DNA of 64,000 nt. Source: Lepidonotus clava. Lineage: Eukaryota; Annelida; Polychaeta; Phyllodocida; Polynoidae. Under the pieces are notes generated by a model. That model was given only the letters and a program-made list of their open reading frames with translations. It searched no databases and was not told the DNA's origin. This document shows positions 11,701-21,355 of the stretch, piece by piece. How positions within the stretch are numbered: position 1 is the stretch's first letter; every line of letters starts with the position of its first letter. The position numbers and the translations under genes were made by a program. The stretch is from contig OW387135.1 in assembly GCA_936440205.1 (NCBI GenBank), forward strand, positions 37,116,792 through 37,180,791. The letters run 5' to 3'.

Positions 11701-13201
11701 AGAGGGGGACCCATCTCATATTTTTCCCAATGACTCATAACATTTTGAAGGAAAAAAACATTTTAATTAACATACAACTTAAAACAGAGAGGAAAATCAC
11801 TTTATCAGAAACATTTTTTAATATAAATGACTACCATGATCTGAGTTTAAACAATGAAGAAAAAATGATATTCAATTTAAAGGAAGATGGTATGGGATAC
11901 TGATTAATTCTCATAAATAAACTTATTGTGTACCAATGTGTGCGAGTGGCTGTTCTTGTGGCCGACATAGCCTGTTAGTGACAGCTGGCTGCCGAGAAAC
12001 TATGTGTGCAGCCCGAAATGTGTTGACGGTGGCCAGTGCTACATATCTGAAATACAAAATACAATATTTAAAGTAGAACAATAGAATGTATTGGATTACA
12101 CGTTAATAACGGTTATCTATGCAATTTTTAAGTTAGCGTTTCGAGGAGAAAGGGAGTCTTCATCGATAACAATATGAACAAGTAGCAGGTTTCGGAGATC
12201 AATGATAACAAATCTTAAAAGAGGCAACCCTGTGTCATTTTGAACTATTGTAGTGTTTAAATGCTGTATATAGGACATAGTCATACACGGAAAGTAAGCT
12301 CGATAATATCATATGATAGCAGTTCTGCCAGTTGTCATATCAATCGTCAGCACTAGATTCTTTAAGTCCAGAACTGAAAAGGCACTTGTACTAAGTTGTA
12401 GTTTAAATTGCATGCGTCTATCTACATGAATACATGTCACTAATTCCCTATCACTATACCGGTCATGTGTTTAAGAAGTATGCCAATATCAAGATATAAT
12501 AGTATCAGGTCTTACATGAAGGGGGTAATTAGCATTATATAATAATATAGACTACCTATCACTCAGTTTCCTCACCCAGAAAAGCCACCAAGGAAGGGTG
12601 CATAAAAGGACAGTAGGGCGAGACAGCATGTTGGGCTTAAGGGTGCGTTTATCAGAATAAATAATAAAAGTTCTTTAATATTACTTTCATTCCCGCACAC
12701 AATAAGTGGTCTACTTTAGTCTATTGATAGATCTAGGCCCTAAACTAACGTTAGACTAAAGGGTTTCGTTTCAAGTTTCAAAAAAAGTAACGTCAATTTT
12801 CGTTGAATGCAAGTCATTCGTTGGTAGTCTGAAAATCAAGACTGACTTGAACGAAATATGAAGCTGAAGTTCCAATCCAATTTACATGACGTATATACAA
12901 ACAAACGTCAAAGGTCAAAAGCAAGGTTGTCGAACTGCGACTTCACTATGGTAATCTGCGATCAGCTGGCTTATTGTCGATTCAAACTGGCCAACATCGG
13001 TCAGACGGTGAACTACAGAACATTCTTGAGACCTTTTCCATGTGTTATGCGTGGGTTTGCGAGGAAAATATCACCTCAGAGGGTGAAGGAAATGTTCATT
13101 GTCAAAATCGGATTACTTATTTTTTGGGTTTACCTTGATGTCTGTTGTTTTCCCTGCAAAATCCGTCGCAAAAGGACGCGCGACATGCCACCTGCGGCCA
13201 T
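8718..13201 (-). CDS. NFU1: NFU1 mitochondrial iron-sulfur cluster scaffold/carrier
   Basis: Delivers [4Fe-4S] clusters in mitochondria, notably to lipoyl synthase and complex II. Eight exons in transcript order: 13134-13201, 11934-12046, 11501-11636, 10662-10728, 10164-10272, 9754-9857, 9322-9456, 8718-8798. Phases agree throughout and give 270 residues (human 254). Exon 1 encodes a basic N-terminus beginning [16 protein letters not shown], a good mitochondrial targeting peptide, with A at -3 and G at +4 of the ATG. The Nfu N-terminal domain starts at [16 protein letters not shown]. After an acidic linker (TEEEDDE), the catalytic NifU-like domain begins ([19 protein letters not shown]). The cluster-binding CxxC lies in GSCTSCPSS at about residues 214-217. 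The C-terminal tail is acidic, as in the family. Exon 1 was chosen because its donor phase (two bases over) is exactly what exon 2 needs. The other exons are recognised by direct family similarity. Confidence 0.95.
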
Positions 13202-13740
13202 TTTCAAAACAACTGTGCAGCACTTTCGACAAACTCCTTTCTCGCTTCAGATTCCCTTGTAATCATATTACATGTGGAATCCGAAGCGACGGGGGGAGTA
13301 TGCACTTTCGATCCAACTTAGCTGGTTCTCGGTGAGTTGACTTCCAAAAACGATTTTAATACGTATTATATATTAACCATAAAATATTTTTGTTTTACTT
13401 ATTTTTTTCTACAAATAATTTTGATCTTTCATTTTCTTTCTCCCGAGAAATTAATTAAACTAGATTTGAGTTTACTTCAGTGCGAGACTGTAGTTGACCT
13501 AGTTTTGCATAGAGACATGTAAACAACAATCAAAATTGTGCTCTTCCTAAGTTTCTTCTTAGATATTCAAGTTCTTCCTCAATACATAACCTTTATAGGG
13601 GAATATTGATATAGCTATCAGGTAGGTGCCTTAATTGTGTCTGACTGTGATATGAAATAATTTATAAATTGATAAGGCTGTAAATAATAAATTTGTATGT
13701 GGTTTCATGAATGATGTCATTGATGATCGACCGTCTGAGC

Positions 13741-15322
13741 GAATAACGGAGGTTCACCAATTTTCGGACATACACCTATTTTCGGACAGTTGGACCAATT
13801 TCCCAAATTATTGGCTTGAATTAGTATTTGATTGTTCCATAAGTATTTTTAATGTCAATAAATATGGCCCCAGGTTTGTACCCAATGATTTAAAGTCAAA
13901 ATAGAATGTTTATATTGTGTATTTTCACAACTAGGTAGGAAAAATATACAATATTACAAATTCTGGTACACCAAAATGGCAGTTTTGGTGCACCAAAATG
14001 GTTTCAATACATTTTTTCAATAAGATAGTTGATAAGTCATAAACTACAGAAAAACTGGTCCTGAATTTCCAATATTACACTACTTCACATCACTATACAT
14101 ACAGATAATAATCAGTCACTTGAAAAATTTGAAATTTATATTTTACCTTAAAAAATGGCATTTGATTGCAGAATTATGGTGTCCGAAAATAGGTGAACTA
14201 GTGCACTTACGACAGGTTGTTCAGAAAACCTTATTCAACTGTATCAATTACCATCACAGTTTTTGAGTCCTTATAAATGTGTTTCAGTTCGAAAAAATAA
14301 TGGCATGGAGTCTTCTGGGCAATAATCAATAAATGAATGCCAAAATCTATAATTATTTCTAATGAAATGTACATTATACAGATCGAATGAACAAACTTCT
14401 TGTTTGGGGAGGGTGGAATTTGTGGGAAAATGTACATTTTCACACATTTTAATGGGTTAACACTAATAATCTATCAAAAAACAATTACACAATAGAAAAT
14501 AATGTAATCACCATTTAAGCATTTGTTGATATCAAGCACAATTGCTTTGTATTTGTTTTGAATCCAAATGTCACTTTTCTATATAATTTTTCTGAAGTTA
14601 AGTGAACTATGCTTGCCCTTTCATGAACTGTCCGAAAATAGGTGAACCTGTCCGAAAATAGGTGTACCTAACTCAAAATTTTGAAATGATCTATATGAAG
14701 TTAAAAAAATTGCTTTCATATTTTTTTGGCTAGATTATATGAAAAACATGTTTAGCTGTGGTTTCTGACCTAATATGATATATTCTAGTAGTTATTATAG
14801 GTACTGGATGCAATTATGTGTCAAAGTGTCCGAAATTTGGTGAACCTCCGTTACTGGTGAACTCGGTCCGCAGGTGAACTCGGCCCTTAGTGAACTCGGT
14901 CCGCAGGTGAACTCGACCCAGGCTTTTAGTTTTATCTGTTTTCAGCCTAAATAATATAATCAATATTACTATCACTTTATGTCCGATGTTGCTTCTTTTT
15001 GAATTATGGATATGAGTGTAAATTTTGCAAAATGCCGATGGTTTATGACGTATCAGTAAATTAAATGGTTGAGTACATTAGAGTTCCATATAAGGCAATA
15101 TAAAATCCGATATCTAATTTAACATCGAAATTGCATATGATCACGTACCCAAAATTATATAAATTATACCTATCACATATTCAGCACTTGTGGTTAAAAG
15201 TGATGTGAATATTATGAGGTTATAATTATGAAAAATAGCATGTTACTAAAACGGGCCGAGTTCACCAGTGGTCCGACTTCACCATGGGCCGAGTTCACCA
15301 CCGGGCCGAGTTCACCTGTTAC
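13741..15322. mobile_element. 9-bp-duplication element with GGTGAACTCGG phrases (copy 1, interrupted)
   Basis: CGTCTGAGC occurs at 13732-13740 and 15323-15331, an exact 9-bp target duplication. The right end, read inwards, is GTAACAGGTGAACTCGG. The left end starts GAA, is interrupted by the TA-flanked element 13746-14851, and resumes as CTGGTGAACTCGGTCCGC. Removing that insert gives GAATACTGGTGAACTCGG, the same start as the element at 44222. Both termini carry three to four tandem GGTGAACTCGGTCCGC-like phrases (14854-14930 and 15252-15322). There is no coding capacity. A 9-bp duplication suggests a Mutator-like family. Confidence 0.8.
13746..14851. mobile_element. TA-flanked inverted-repeat element with TTTTCGGACA phrases
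   Basis: Inverted ends start ACGGAGGTTCACCAA, and each is flanked by TA (13744-13745, 14852-14853), as in Tc1/mariner-type insertions. TCCGAAAATAGGTG or its complement recurs at about 13760-13790, 14181-14196, 14629-14668 and 14828-14850. It is inserted exactly into the TA of GAATACTGG, the left terminus of the host element 13741-15322. No open frame of interest. Confidence 0.8.
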
Positions 15323-15511
15323 CGTCTGAGCCTGGCCCTGAGGCTGCGAGCCGAGGTGTGGATTGATCTGAATCTAGATCGTCTCACAGTATATTGATAC
15401 CTCATCCCCAGTTGGTTATACATACTTGCATCAATAAGATACAAGTACTTCCAAACATATTTCATAAGATATTATTTCCCCACTGAAACACTACATGGTG
15501 GTTATATGGCC

Positions 15512-15614
15512 GCCAGAGGGAGTTATAGGGGTTTATAACCCCCTCTCAGCCAGAGGGGGTTATAGTCACAAATATAACTCCCGCAGGAGTTATTGAAATA
15601 TAACTCCCTCTGGC
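15512..15614. repeat. Fold-back repeat GCCAGAGGGAGTTATA
   Basis: Inverted ends GCCAGAGGGAGTTATA and TATAACTCCCTCTGGC enclose further copies of the same phrase (GCCAGAGGGGGTTATA, ATAACTCCCGCAGGAG). It could form a hairpin in DNA or RNA and is likely a small foldback element. Confidence 0.6.
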
Positions 15615-15689
15615 ATTAATTTGCAAATTTCAACCATCAAAATGACACACTTAAACTTTAAATTCTCCTATTAGTGGTGAAATAAAATA

Positions 15690-15817
15690 AAGAACACCCT
15701 CCAGGGAGTCATTTTGAGAAGCAATAACCCCCGTGAAGCCCCAGGAAGCCCTTGGCCTACGGCCGCGGGCTTCGTGGAGGTTATTGCTTCTCAAATAACC
15801 CCCTGGCGGGTGTTCTT
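15690..15817. repeat. 128-bp hairpin with AAGAACACCC ends
   Basis: Arms 15690-15741 and 15767-15817 pair over about 51 bases with few mismatches (core GAGAAGCAATAACC). The loop is GC-rich (TTGGCCTACGGCCGC). A further AAGAACACCC end lies at about 15975. This is foldback or MITE structure; no gene. Confidence 0.65.
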
Positions 15818-16117
15818 ATTATAATATTGATAAATGATAGAGAACTTCGCCGACCCAGGGCAAGGCAGCCAGTCTAAAGTTTCTCTCAAATTCAAAATCT
15901 GAACATTTGAATAATTTTTTGCCACTGATACACTAAAGGGTTAGCATTACATTTTTATAAAGTAGGGAAAAAGATTAAAGAACACCCATCAGATCAGGGA
16001 ATTACTTATAAAGTTATAATATTCCCCGTTTAACGGATCATTTTGTCTATCACCACTATCCACCACTGGTAACATGTGAATTCAGGGCCCATGTCTTTGT
16101 AACTGATTTGGCTGATC

Positions 16118-16267
16118 AGGGAAATTTTGATCAGGGTCCCATGATCAGAAATTCTCTCTATCATGAATACACATTTTACCTAATCATTCCTCGTTGACAC
16201 TATTTTGCACTATAAATTTTGGTAAAAAGCAAAATCACTTATCATGGGACCCTAATCAAATTTTCTT
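16118..16267. mobile_element. 150-bp MITE just upstream of the UPF0728 start
   Basis: Terminal inverted repeats of about 28 bases (CAGGGAAATTTTGATCAGGG, then TCCCATGAT, against its complement ending at 16267). It ends 30 bases before the ATG and just before a pyrimidine-rich AG, so it is probably in the 5'-UTR intron or the promoter. A half copy with the same GCTGATCAGGGAAATTTTGA end is at 22595-22690. Confidence 0.6.
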
Positions 16268-16297
16268 ACCTTATCTTTCAGCAGACAATAGGTAAAG

Positions 16298-17490
16298 ATG
16301 CCTGCCAACGCGAAGGTTCTTCTTCACTATGGTCCTTACAATGCATGTGGCGTAGTTGAACACAACAAGAACAGATTGCAAGGAATGCAAAGTAGGATAT
16401 TGTTAATGCATTTACAGTTTTCCAGATAGGGAAAGAAAAAGAGCACTGAGAAATGAATAAATTGATATTGATACAGAAATGAATTGTAAATGCTTAGTAA
16501 GTTATCGTATAAATACACAAAGTAACTTACATTTACATGGTAACAACCAAAAATGTCAATATGGCAAAAAACTCTTCATCTCTCAACTACGAATCTCATT
16601 TTCCAGCTGTGCTTGAGGGACATGGACACCAAGTCGAACTGGTCGAGATAACTGACCGGGACACTATTGAGCTGAACGTGAACGGGGAGATGATATTCAA
16701 ATGCAAAATATCAGACTTAGACTTCGGTAGGTAACTACAGCAAATATTTTCGGGGGTTAAACTCTAGGTAGTACTTTTAAAACTGAAAAATATAATGGGG
16801 GAAAATATGAAACTAGTCCATTTTATAAAGGTACAATGTTGTGGAATAATCTACCTGTTGAAACCCAGAATTGTAACAACAAATTCGAATTTAAATTGCA
16901 AATTAATAGAATGTTTAAGTTTTTCGACGATGGTATGATTTAATTATAATATATTTTGTTTTTTCGTCATTGTTACATGTTACACATTTTGTCATTATTG
17001 TTATAATTTGATCTGGAAGACCAGGGGGGTTACCCCTGAAGATTGATTCAGAAATAAACAATTAAAAAAAAGTAGTCGAAAGTATTATGCTTTAAACATC
17101 CTTTTCATTAAAGTGGCGCTGCCCTGGTGGATCAAATTTGAAACAACTTTTTAGGGTTTTCCCTATAGTTTACCTATATGAAGTGAGGTGACCCAGTTAC
17201 CAAAGCCCCAAGAGGTAGGCAAGGTTTGGGACAGCACAGGTTCGTAGGAAAGGTGTACAATTGTCACATTATAGGACTCGTAAATTTAAGTTAACATGAT
17301 CAGTTTTACCTAAAAGCGAAACCCCGATTCAGTTAGTCTTCCCCACACATTGATCAAACACTACATGTATTTGAATATGATTTTAAGAAGATCAATAAAC
17401 TTCTACTTTTCTTATTTTTATCTAGGCGGAGATGGAGATTTGGACCCTTTGTGTGCCCAGGCCTTAGAAAAAGTAGAAACAGCATTTTGA
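16298..17490 (+). CDS. UPF0728 family small protein (C10orf53 orthologue)
   Basis: Three exons, 16298-16391, 16607-16726 and 17426-17490, give a 92-residue protein; the human member is 93 aa. The start MPANAKVLLHYGPYNACGVV and the conserved middle (ELNVNGEMIFKCKISDLDFG) followed by GGDGDLDPLC are the family signature. Function is not established. No signal peptide or membrane segment is visible, and the length and fold-like alternation suggest a small soluble domain. The ATG has A at -3. A pyrimidine-rich AG at 16281 suggests a 5'-UTR intron acceptor just upstream. The gene points towards OGDH, which is transcribed from the other strand. A LINE tail sits in its second intron and a short MITE ends 30 bases before the start codon. 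Confidence 0.93.
16810..17070 (+). mobile_element. 3' end of a CR1/L2-like LINE (dead fragment)
   Basis: In one frame the stretch reads GTMLWNNLPVETQN, then an F-x-F-K-L-x-I-N-R pattern and a stop at 16940. This is the usual last ~40 residues of reverse-transcriptase ORFs in CR1/L2/Rex-type LINEs. It is followed by a short AT-rich 3' UTR (with a GGTTACCCCTGAAGATTG-type segment) and an A-rich tail near 17060-17070. It is strongly 5'-truncated, which is typical of LINE insertion, and lies in intron 2 of the UPF0728 gene, same strand. Confidence 0.6.
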
Positions 17491-18515
17491 ATACTCTTAC
17501 CATTTATGCCAACATGCTTATATCTTAATATCTACATCATGTATCCAGAAATTTTTTAAAGTAAAGATTCGCTCACCAAGGGCGTCATCTTCATTGTGTA
17601 CATAGTCTCAAGTAGAGCAGATCGACTTTTGTAAATAAAGACTTTATCAATATTTTCTGGTTATTTTCAGTCCTTATTTTGATAAAAAGCCATTTCGTAT
17701 CAGGTTAAATGTTCATTCTGATTACCTCCTAACTTTACATTCTATATTACATCAAAATGTTTACAAAAAAGAACGCGCAGTGTGTTGCCAATCATAGAAA
17801 ACTAAAAGAAATGAAGCGAGACAATTTTGCAAGCTGATGTAACTATAGAAATAATTTCAAAGCAACTGAATAAAGCATTAAAGTATTCACCAACAATATT
17901 TTCCCTGAAAAATAGCTAAACACTTAAAAAAAGAAAATTCTCGCCGGAGTCCAGCCACCGGAGTTTAGCCATTGTTTCGGTGGTGACTATTCAAGGGAAA
18001 AGGTTTATCACATTAAGTGTCAAGGAAAACTGAAAACAAACAAACTGGGAAACATCCATGCCCCCTTACCTTTAAGTTTAACCTCCCTAGCCCCATCTAT
18101 ACCAGTGGCGGATTTAAAGGGAGTGCGCCTCCCCCTTCCCTTTTTTTTTGACAAATTTATTTTTGTTATGTAAAATTCAGGAAAATAGGGGGTTCGCCCC
18201 CCCCCCTCCTTAGCCTATTCAGCACGTGATCACCAAAATGGGATCACGTGACTACGTCTGCACAAGGTCTATACCCTACACCGTAGGACAACCCAACAGC
18301 CACATCTCCTGCACATCCATCCCCTCACCTTGCACATCCCCCAACCCTTGCCAAAGGAATCTCAAGGGAACTCAAAGGGAATTCCAAGCACGAGGCTCGA
18401 GAAGGGTGCACAGGGCTGGAGAAGCTGGAATGGCGCCCATTTTGAGAGCTGAATGTATAGAATGCTGTACGCTCAGCAAAAAAACTCTTAATCAATGATA
18501 ATTCTATTATACTAA
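17491..18515. other. Intergenic after UPF0728, dispersed repeat pieces
   Basis: No gene. About 18105-18215 carries a GGCGGATTTAAAGGGAGTGC to poly-C type repeat. About 18222-18272 (ending GTCTGCACAAGGTCTAT) recurs diverged at about 43304-43353. Confidence 0.4.
17634..17639 (+). promoter_or_regulatory. Candidate polyadenylation signal of the UPF0728 gene
   Basis: AATAAA, 144 bases after the stop codon and followed by a T-rich stretch. This is the expected arrangement for a short 3' UTR. Confidence 0.55.
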
Positions 18516-18726
18516 AGCCTGTATTCCACATGCCGATTTTGCTGCCGATCTTAAAAATCGGCAGTGGGAATAAAAGTCAAATATGAAAGTGTTATACATC
18601 ATTAGATAGCTCTGACAATTCTCTTTCAAATGCTATATAGGATGTGTGCTTTCATGTCATATTCTCAGAGAAAACATAGCAGATGCAAAATCGGCAGCTT
18701 CAAAATCGGTATGTGGAATACGGCCT
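18516..18726. mobile_element. 211-bp TAA-flanked MITE, AGGCCGTATTCCACA ends
   Basis: Ends AGCCTGTATTCCACATGCCG and AGGCCGTATTCCACATACCG form inverted repeats of about 35 bases, each flanked by TAA (18513-18515, 18727-18729). A TWA duplication and GGCC-type ends fit PIF/Harbinger. A relative with the same right end finishes near 22591 in an OGDH intron. Confidence 0.75.
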
Positions 18727-18801
18727 TAAATTTATTACATACCATGAATTATCAACAGACAGAAATTGACACATAAGTTATGTCTTTTAGCCGAGATATT
18801 A

Positions 18802-19171
18802 GAATTTGAAAATGGCAAGAAATCTTTAATATCCTGTCTCCATTATGCTGGTGGTGATTTTAGTGACTTCAAGCTGACAGTCAACGTCCTCAAGATGGTT
18901 CCCCCTCTCCCCTATCCTGTCCAAACTGGGGTAGGGTTCTATTGGTTGATAGACAGGACAGGGCGACCATCACGGGGCAGAGAGGGCAGACAAGTTAAAC
19001 AAGCAATTACATGCTCTACCACGCCCATGGAAACCCAACCAGCTTGGACGGGGTAAGGGAGGGGAATTGGGCCACCTTGAGAACATTGACTGTCAGCTTG
19101 CAGGGTGAGGTAAGTCGCTTAAGTCACCACCAGCATATTGGAGACAGGATGATCTCGTCATTTTCAAATTC
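18802..19171. repeat. Long fold-back inverted repeat (arms about 150 bp)
   Basis: Arms about 18802-18950 and 19025-19171 are inverted copies (GAATTTGAAAATG at the tips; CTGTCTCCA, TATGCTGGTGGTGA and AAGCTGACAGTCAA inside). They are roughly three quarters identical with a few indels, around a spacer of about 75 bases. No coding potential; a foldback element or a hairpin transcript. Confidence 0.65.
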
Positions 19172-20454
19172 AAATAGCAACCCATCCCCTTGTCCCAGTG
19201 GGGTATTCAACACAATATAGGCCAAAGAAGAGATCCCCATCGAAACAAAAATAATAATTTGCATACACAAACTTATTCAAATCTTAAATGATTTAAGCAT
19301 TTTTTGGGGGGTTTCTAGTTATCAAAGCCCAGGTCAGACCCCATGAAATGCATTTCTACACTGATTATTTAGAGTTTGCAATTTTGGACTGCTCATACAA
19401 CCTACTGGTAGTTAGAGGGGTGTGTGGAGCAGATGATGGGAGTAATGGTCAATTATATATACCACCTACGGGAGTCCTAGCATTTTCAGGTTTATAAGAA
19501 GGGTTACTAGGAAAATTAAAGCTCCAGGAATTCAAATCTTACAAAATTTATATTAGGGTTTTGATCCGGATTTCTTCAAACATCTAACATTAAATAACAT
19601 AACTGCTCTGCTTTTAAATTTCTGTTTCACAAGTCTAAATTATATCAGTTATGGTCTCTTTGACAGTATCTAAATAATATTGGATAATTTCAGTAACAAA
19701 TTCTCGATGCTTTTTTGAATAGACGGCTTATAATTGGTGCTTATTGGTCAAAGCAAATCAGTAGATTGGAACTAGAAAGGTTTGAACGTTTTAATATTGC
19801 CAACATAGGAGGCTTGGTACAATATGCGTCTAAGGGCTCCCAGGTATTGGTGGATTTGGTCTATAACGTGTGCTGTTTATTTTGTAAGAACAAATCAAGT
19901 CAATATGTGAGGTACCACAAGGAAATGTACAAGTGTGATTTATTCAATCCATCAACTCGGGATTAGATTAAAATTCCCAATTAAATATATACGTGTATAT
20001 GTTTATATAGGTAATACAATTACACAATTAGTCTAAAATATCACTGCATATCAATTACGGCCAACATCGACCTATACTGACAAAATCTTGTACATATTTT
20101 CAAAGACTTAGAGAAAATCATTTTTATCACCTTCTATTTATGCTAAACTTCGGTGTTCTTGGATCCATAGCCATTTGCACGTTTTGGTGTGTAAAAGTAT
20201 GCTGACAATTGTGACAGACGTTTATGATTAATTACTAATCTATTTAGTCATCTTTACAAGTTCATTCAGAATATATCCAATGCTGTTACGTACACTCTTT
20301 GCGATATCGTTCGTAAATATGGTCAGCCTTTTTCAACAATACTATTAACAAAAAAGTATTTTACAAAGCTAGATAACAAAAGATATAACGCTGCATAATT
20401 TAAACAAAATCACCTGACTTTGAGCGAAGCCTTTACAAGTGAGAATTTACATGA
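19172..20454. other. Intergenic, nothing recognised
   Basis: AT-rich unique sequence. An 83-codon frame at 19715-19966 resembles no family I know and has no splice or context support. Confidence 0.4.
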
Positions 20455-20994
20455 AATGATTTTTCAAATAATTATGATATCGTAGCCATTTCAAGGCACT
20501 CCGTCATAACCAAGATCGGAGACCCTACGGGGTTTCCATATCTAGGTGGTGGTCCGCTGTACTCTTTTCGATACTTTACAAATATGTCACTTAGTATGGT
20601 TGTTGAACACCCTACAATAATTGTATGCAACCAAATGTAAGGGCCTGGCGCATTAAAAAAAAAGGTTAATAAATCCTGGATACTAGTCACAAGTAGTTTG
20701 ACAATAAGTTACATAGTAGTGCCGGTTTGAGATGCATGCAGTAGGACGAAGTGGTGAGACTTGACATGTAGAATACCAAACTCTCCAATACTAAATACCG
20801 AGTTCTCCAATAATTTTACTAAAATATCGAATATAGATGACAAGTTTCCTGATAAATACTACTGAAGATCTAAAAGTTTCTGACTCGTCAGTGTTCCCAC
20901 GGCCTTTCCCTACAGCCAAAGACCCTAACGAGCCGACGAAAATGAACCCAATCAAAATCCATTGCACCAAATGACGATGAACTCGCACCGCCAA
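20455..20994 (-). CDS. Unassigned candidate: small two-segment membrane protein
   Basis: I do not recognise this. An ATG at 20994 opens a frame with a basic start and a hydrophobic run (VQWILIGFIFVGSLGSLAV), like a signal anchor. Downstream, about 20478-20658, a second open stretch follows a pyrimidine-rich acceptor (TTTTTTTTTAATGCGCCAG). It encodes a second hydrophobic segment (YIWLHTIIVGCSTTIL), then KYRKEYSGPPPRYGNP and a stop. A splice from a GTGGGA donor in the first part would join them in phase to give roughly 80 residues. The donor is weak and there is no family match from memory. It lies between the convergent UPF0728 and OGDH genes, on the OGDH strand and just beyond the OGDH stop. 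It may be a taxon-restricted gene or chance. Confidence 0.25.
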
Positions 20995-21355
20995 CGTTAA
21001 AAACCCTCTGCCTTTGGCTAGCAGTGCACGTGGAAGCAGTGAACCTGATGTGCACAGGAACTACTGGCCTACCAGTACCCGAGGTCGGCGAGGGAACACT
21101 GGTATGAATATACGTCTTTTTTTCATATTTTTCTCATTTTTTTCCTCCATTCTTTTTCCTGCGTTCTTTTTCGACATTGATTTTTTTTTGCCACCAGTGA
21201 ATTGACCTACACGTAAATTGATCTGAGTATGATATGTGGGTGATTTAGGAAGGAAAACTAGTGTTTAACAATATGGGAGAGTAAATTATGTTGATAAGAT
21301 GAAAACGATGGGAGGGGCTGTCGTCAGTTCCTATGGTGTTGATAGGAGGCGCCAC

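Noticed and set aside
12560-12635. Alternative NFU1 first exon starting [10 protein letters not shown] on the minus strand
   Set aside because: Its donor phase (0) does not fit exon 2 at 12046, whereas the exon at 13134-13201 fits exactly.
12858-13335. 134- and 78-codon plus-strand frames
   Set aside because: Antisense to NFU1 exon 1 and its flank; no family similarity or splice context.
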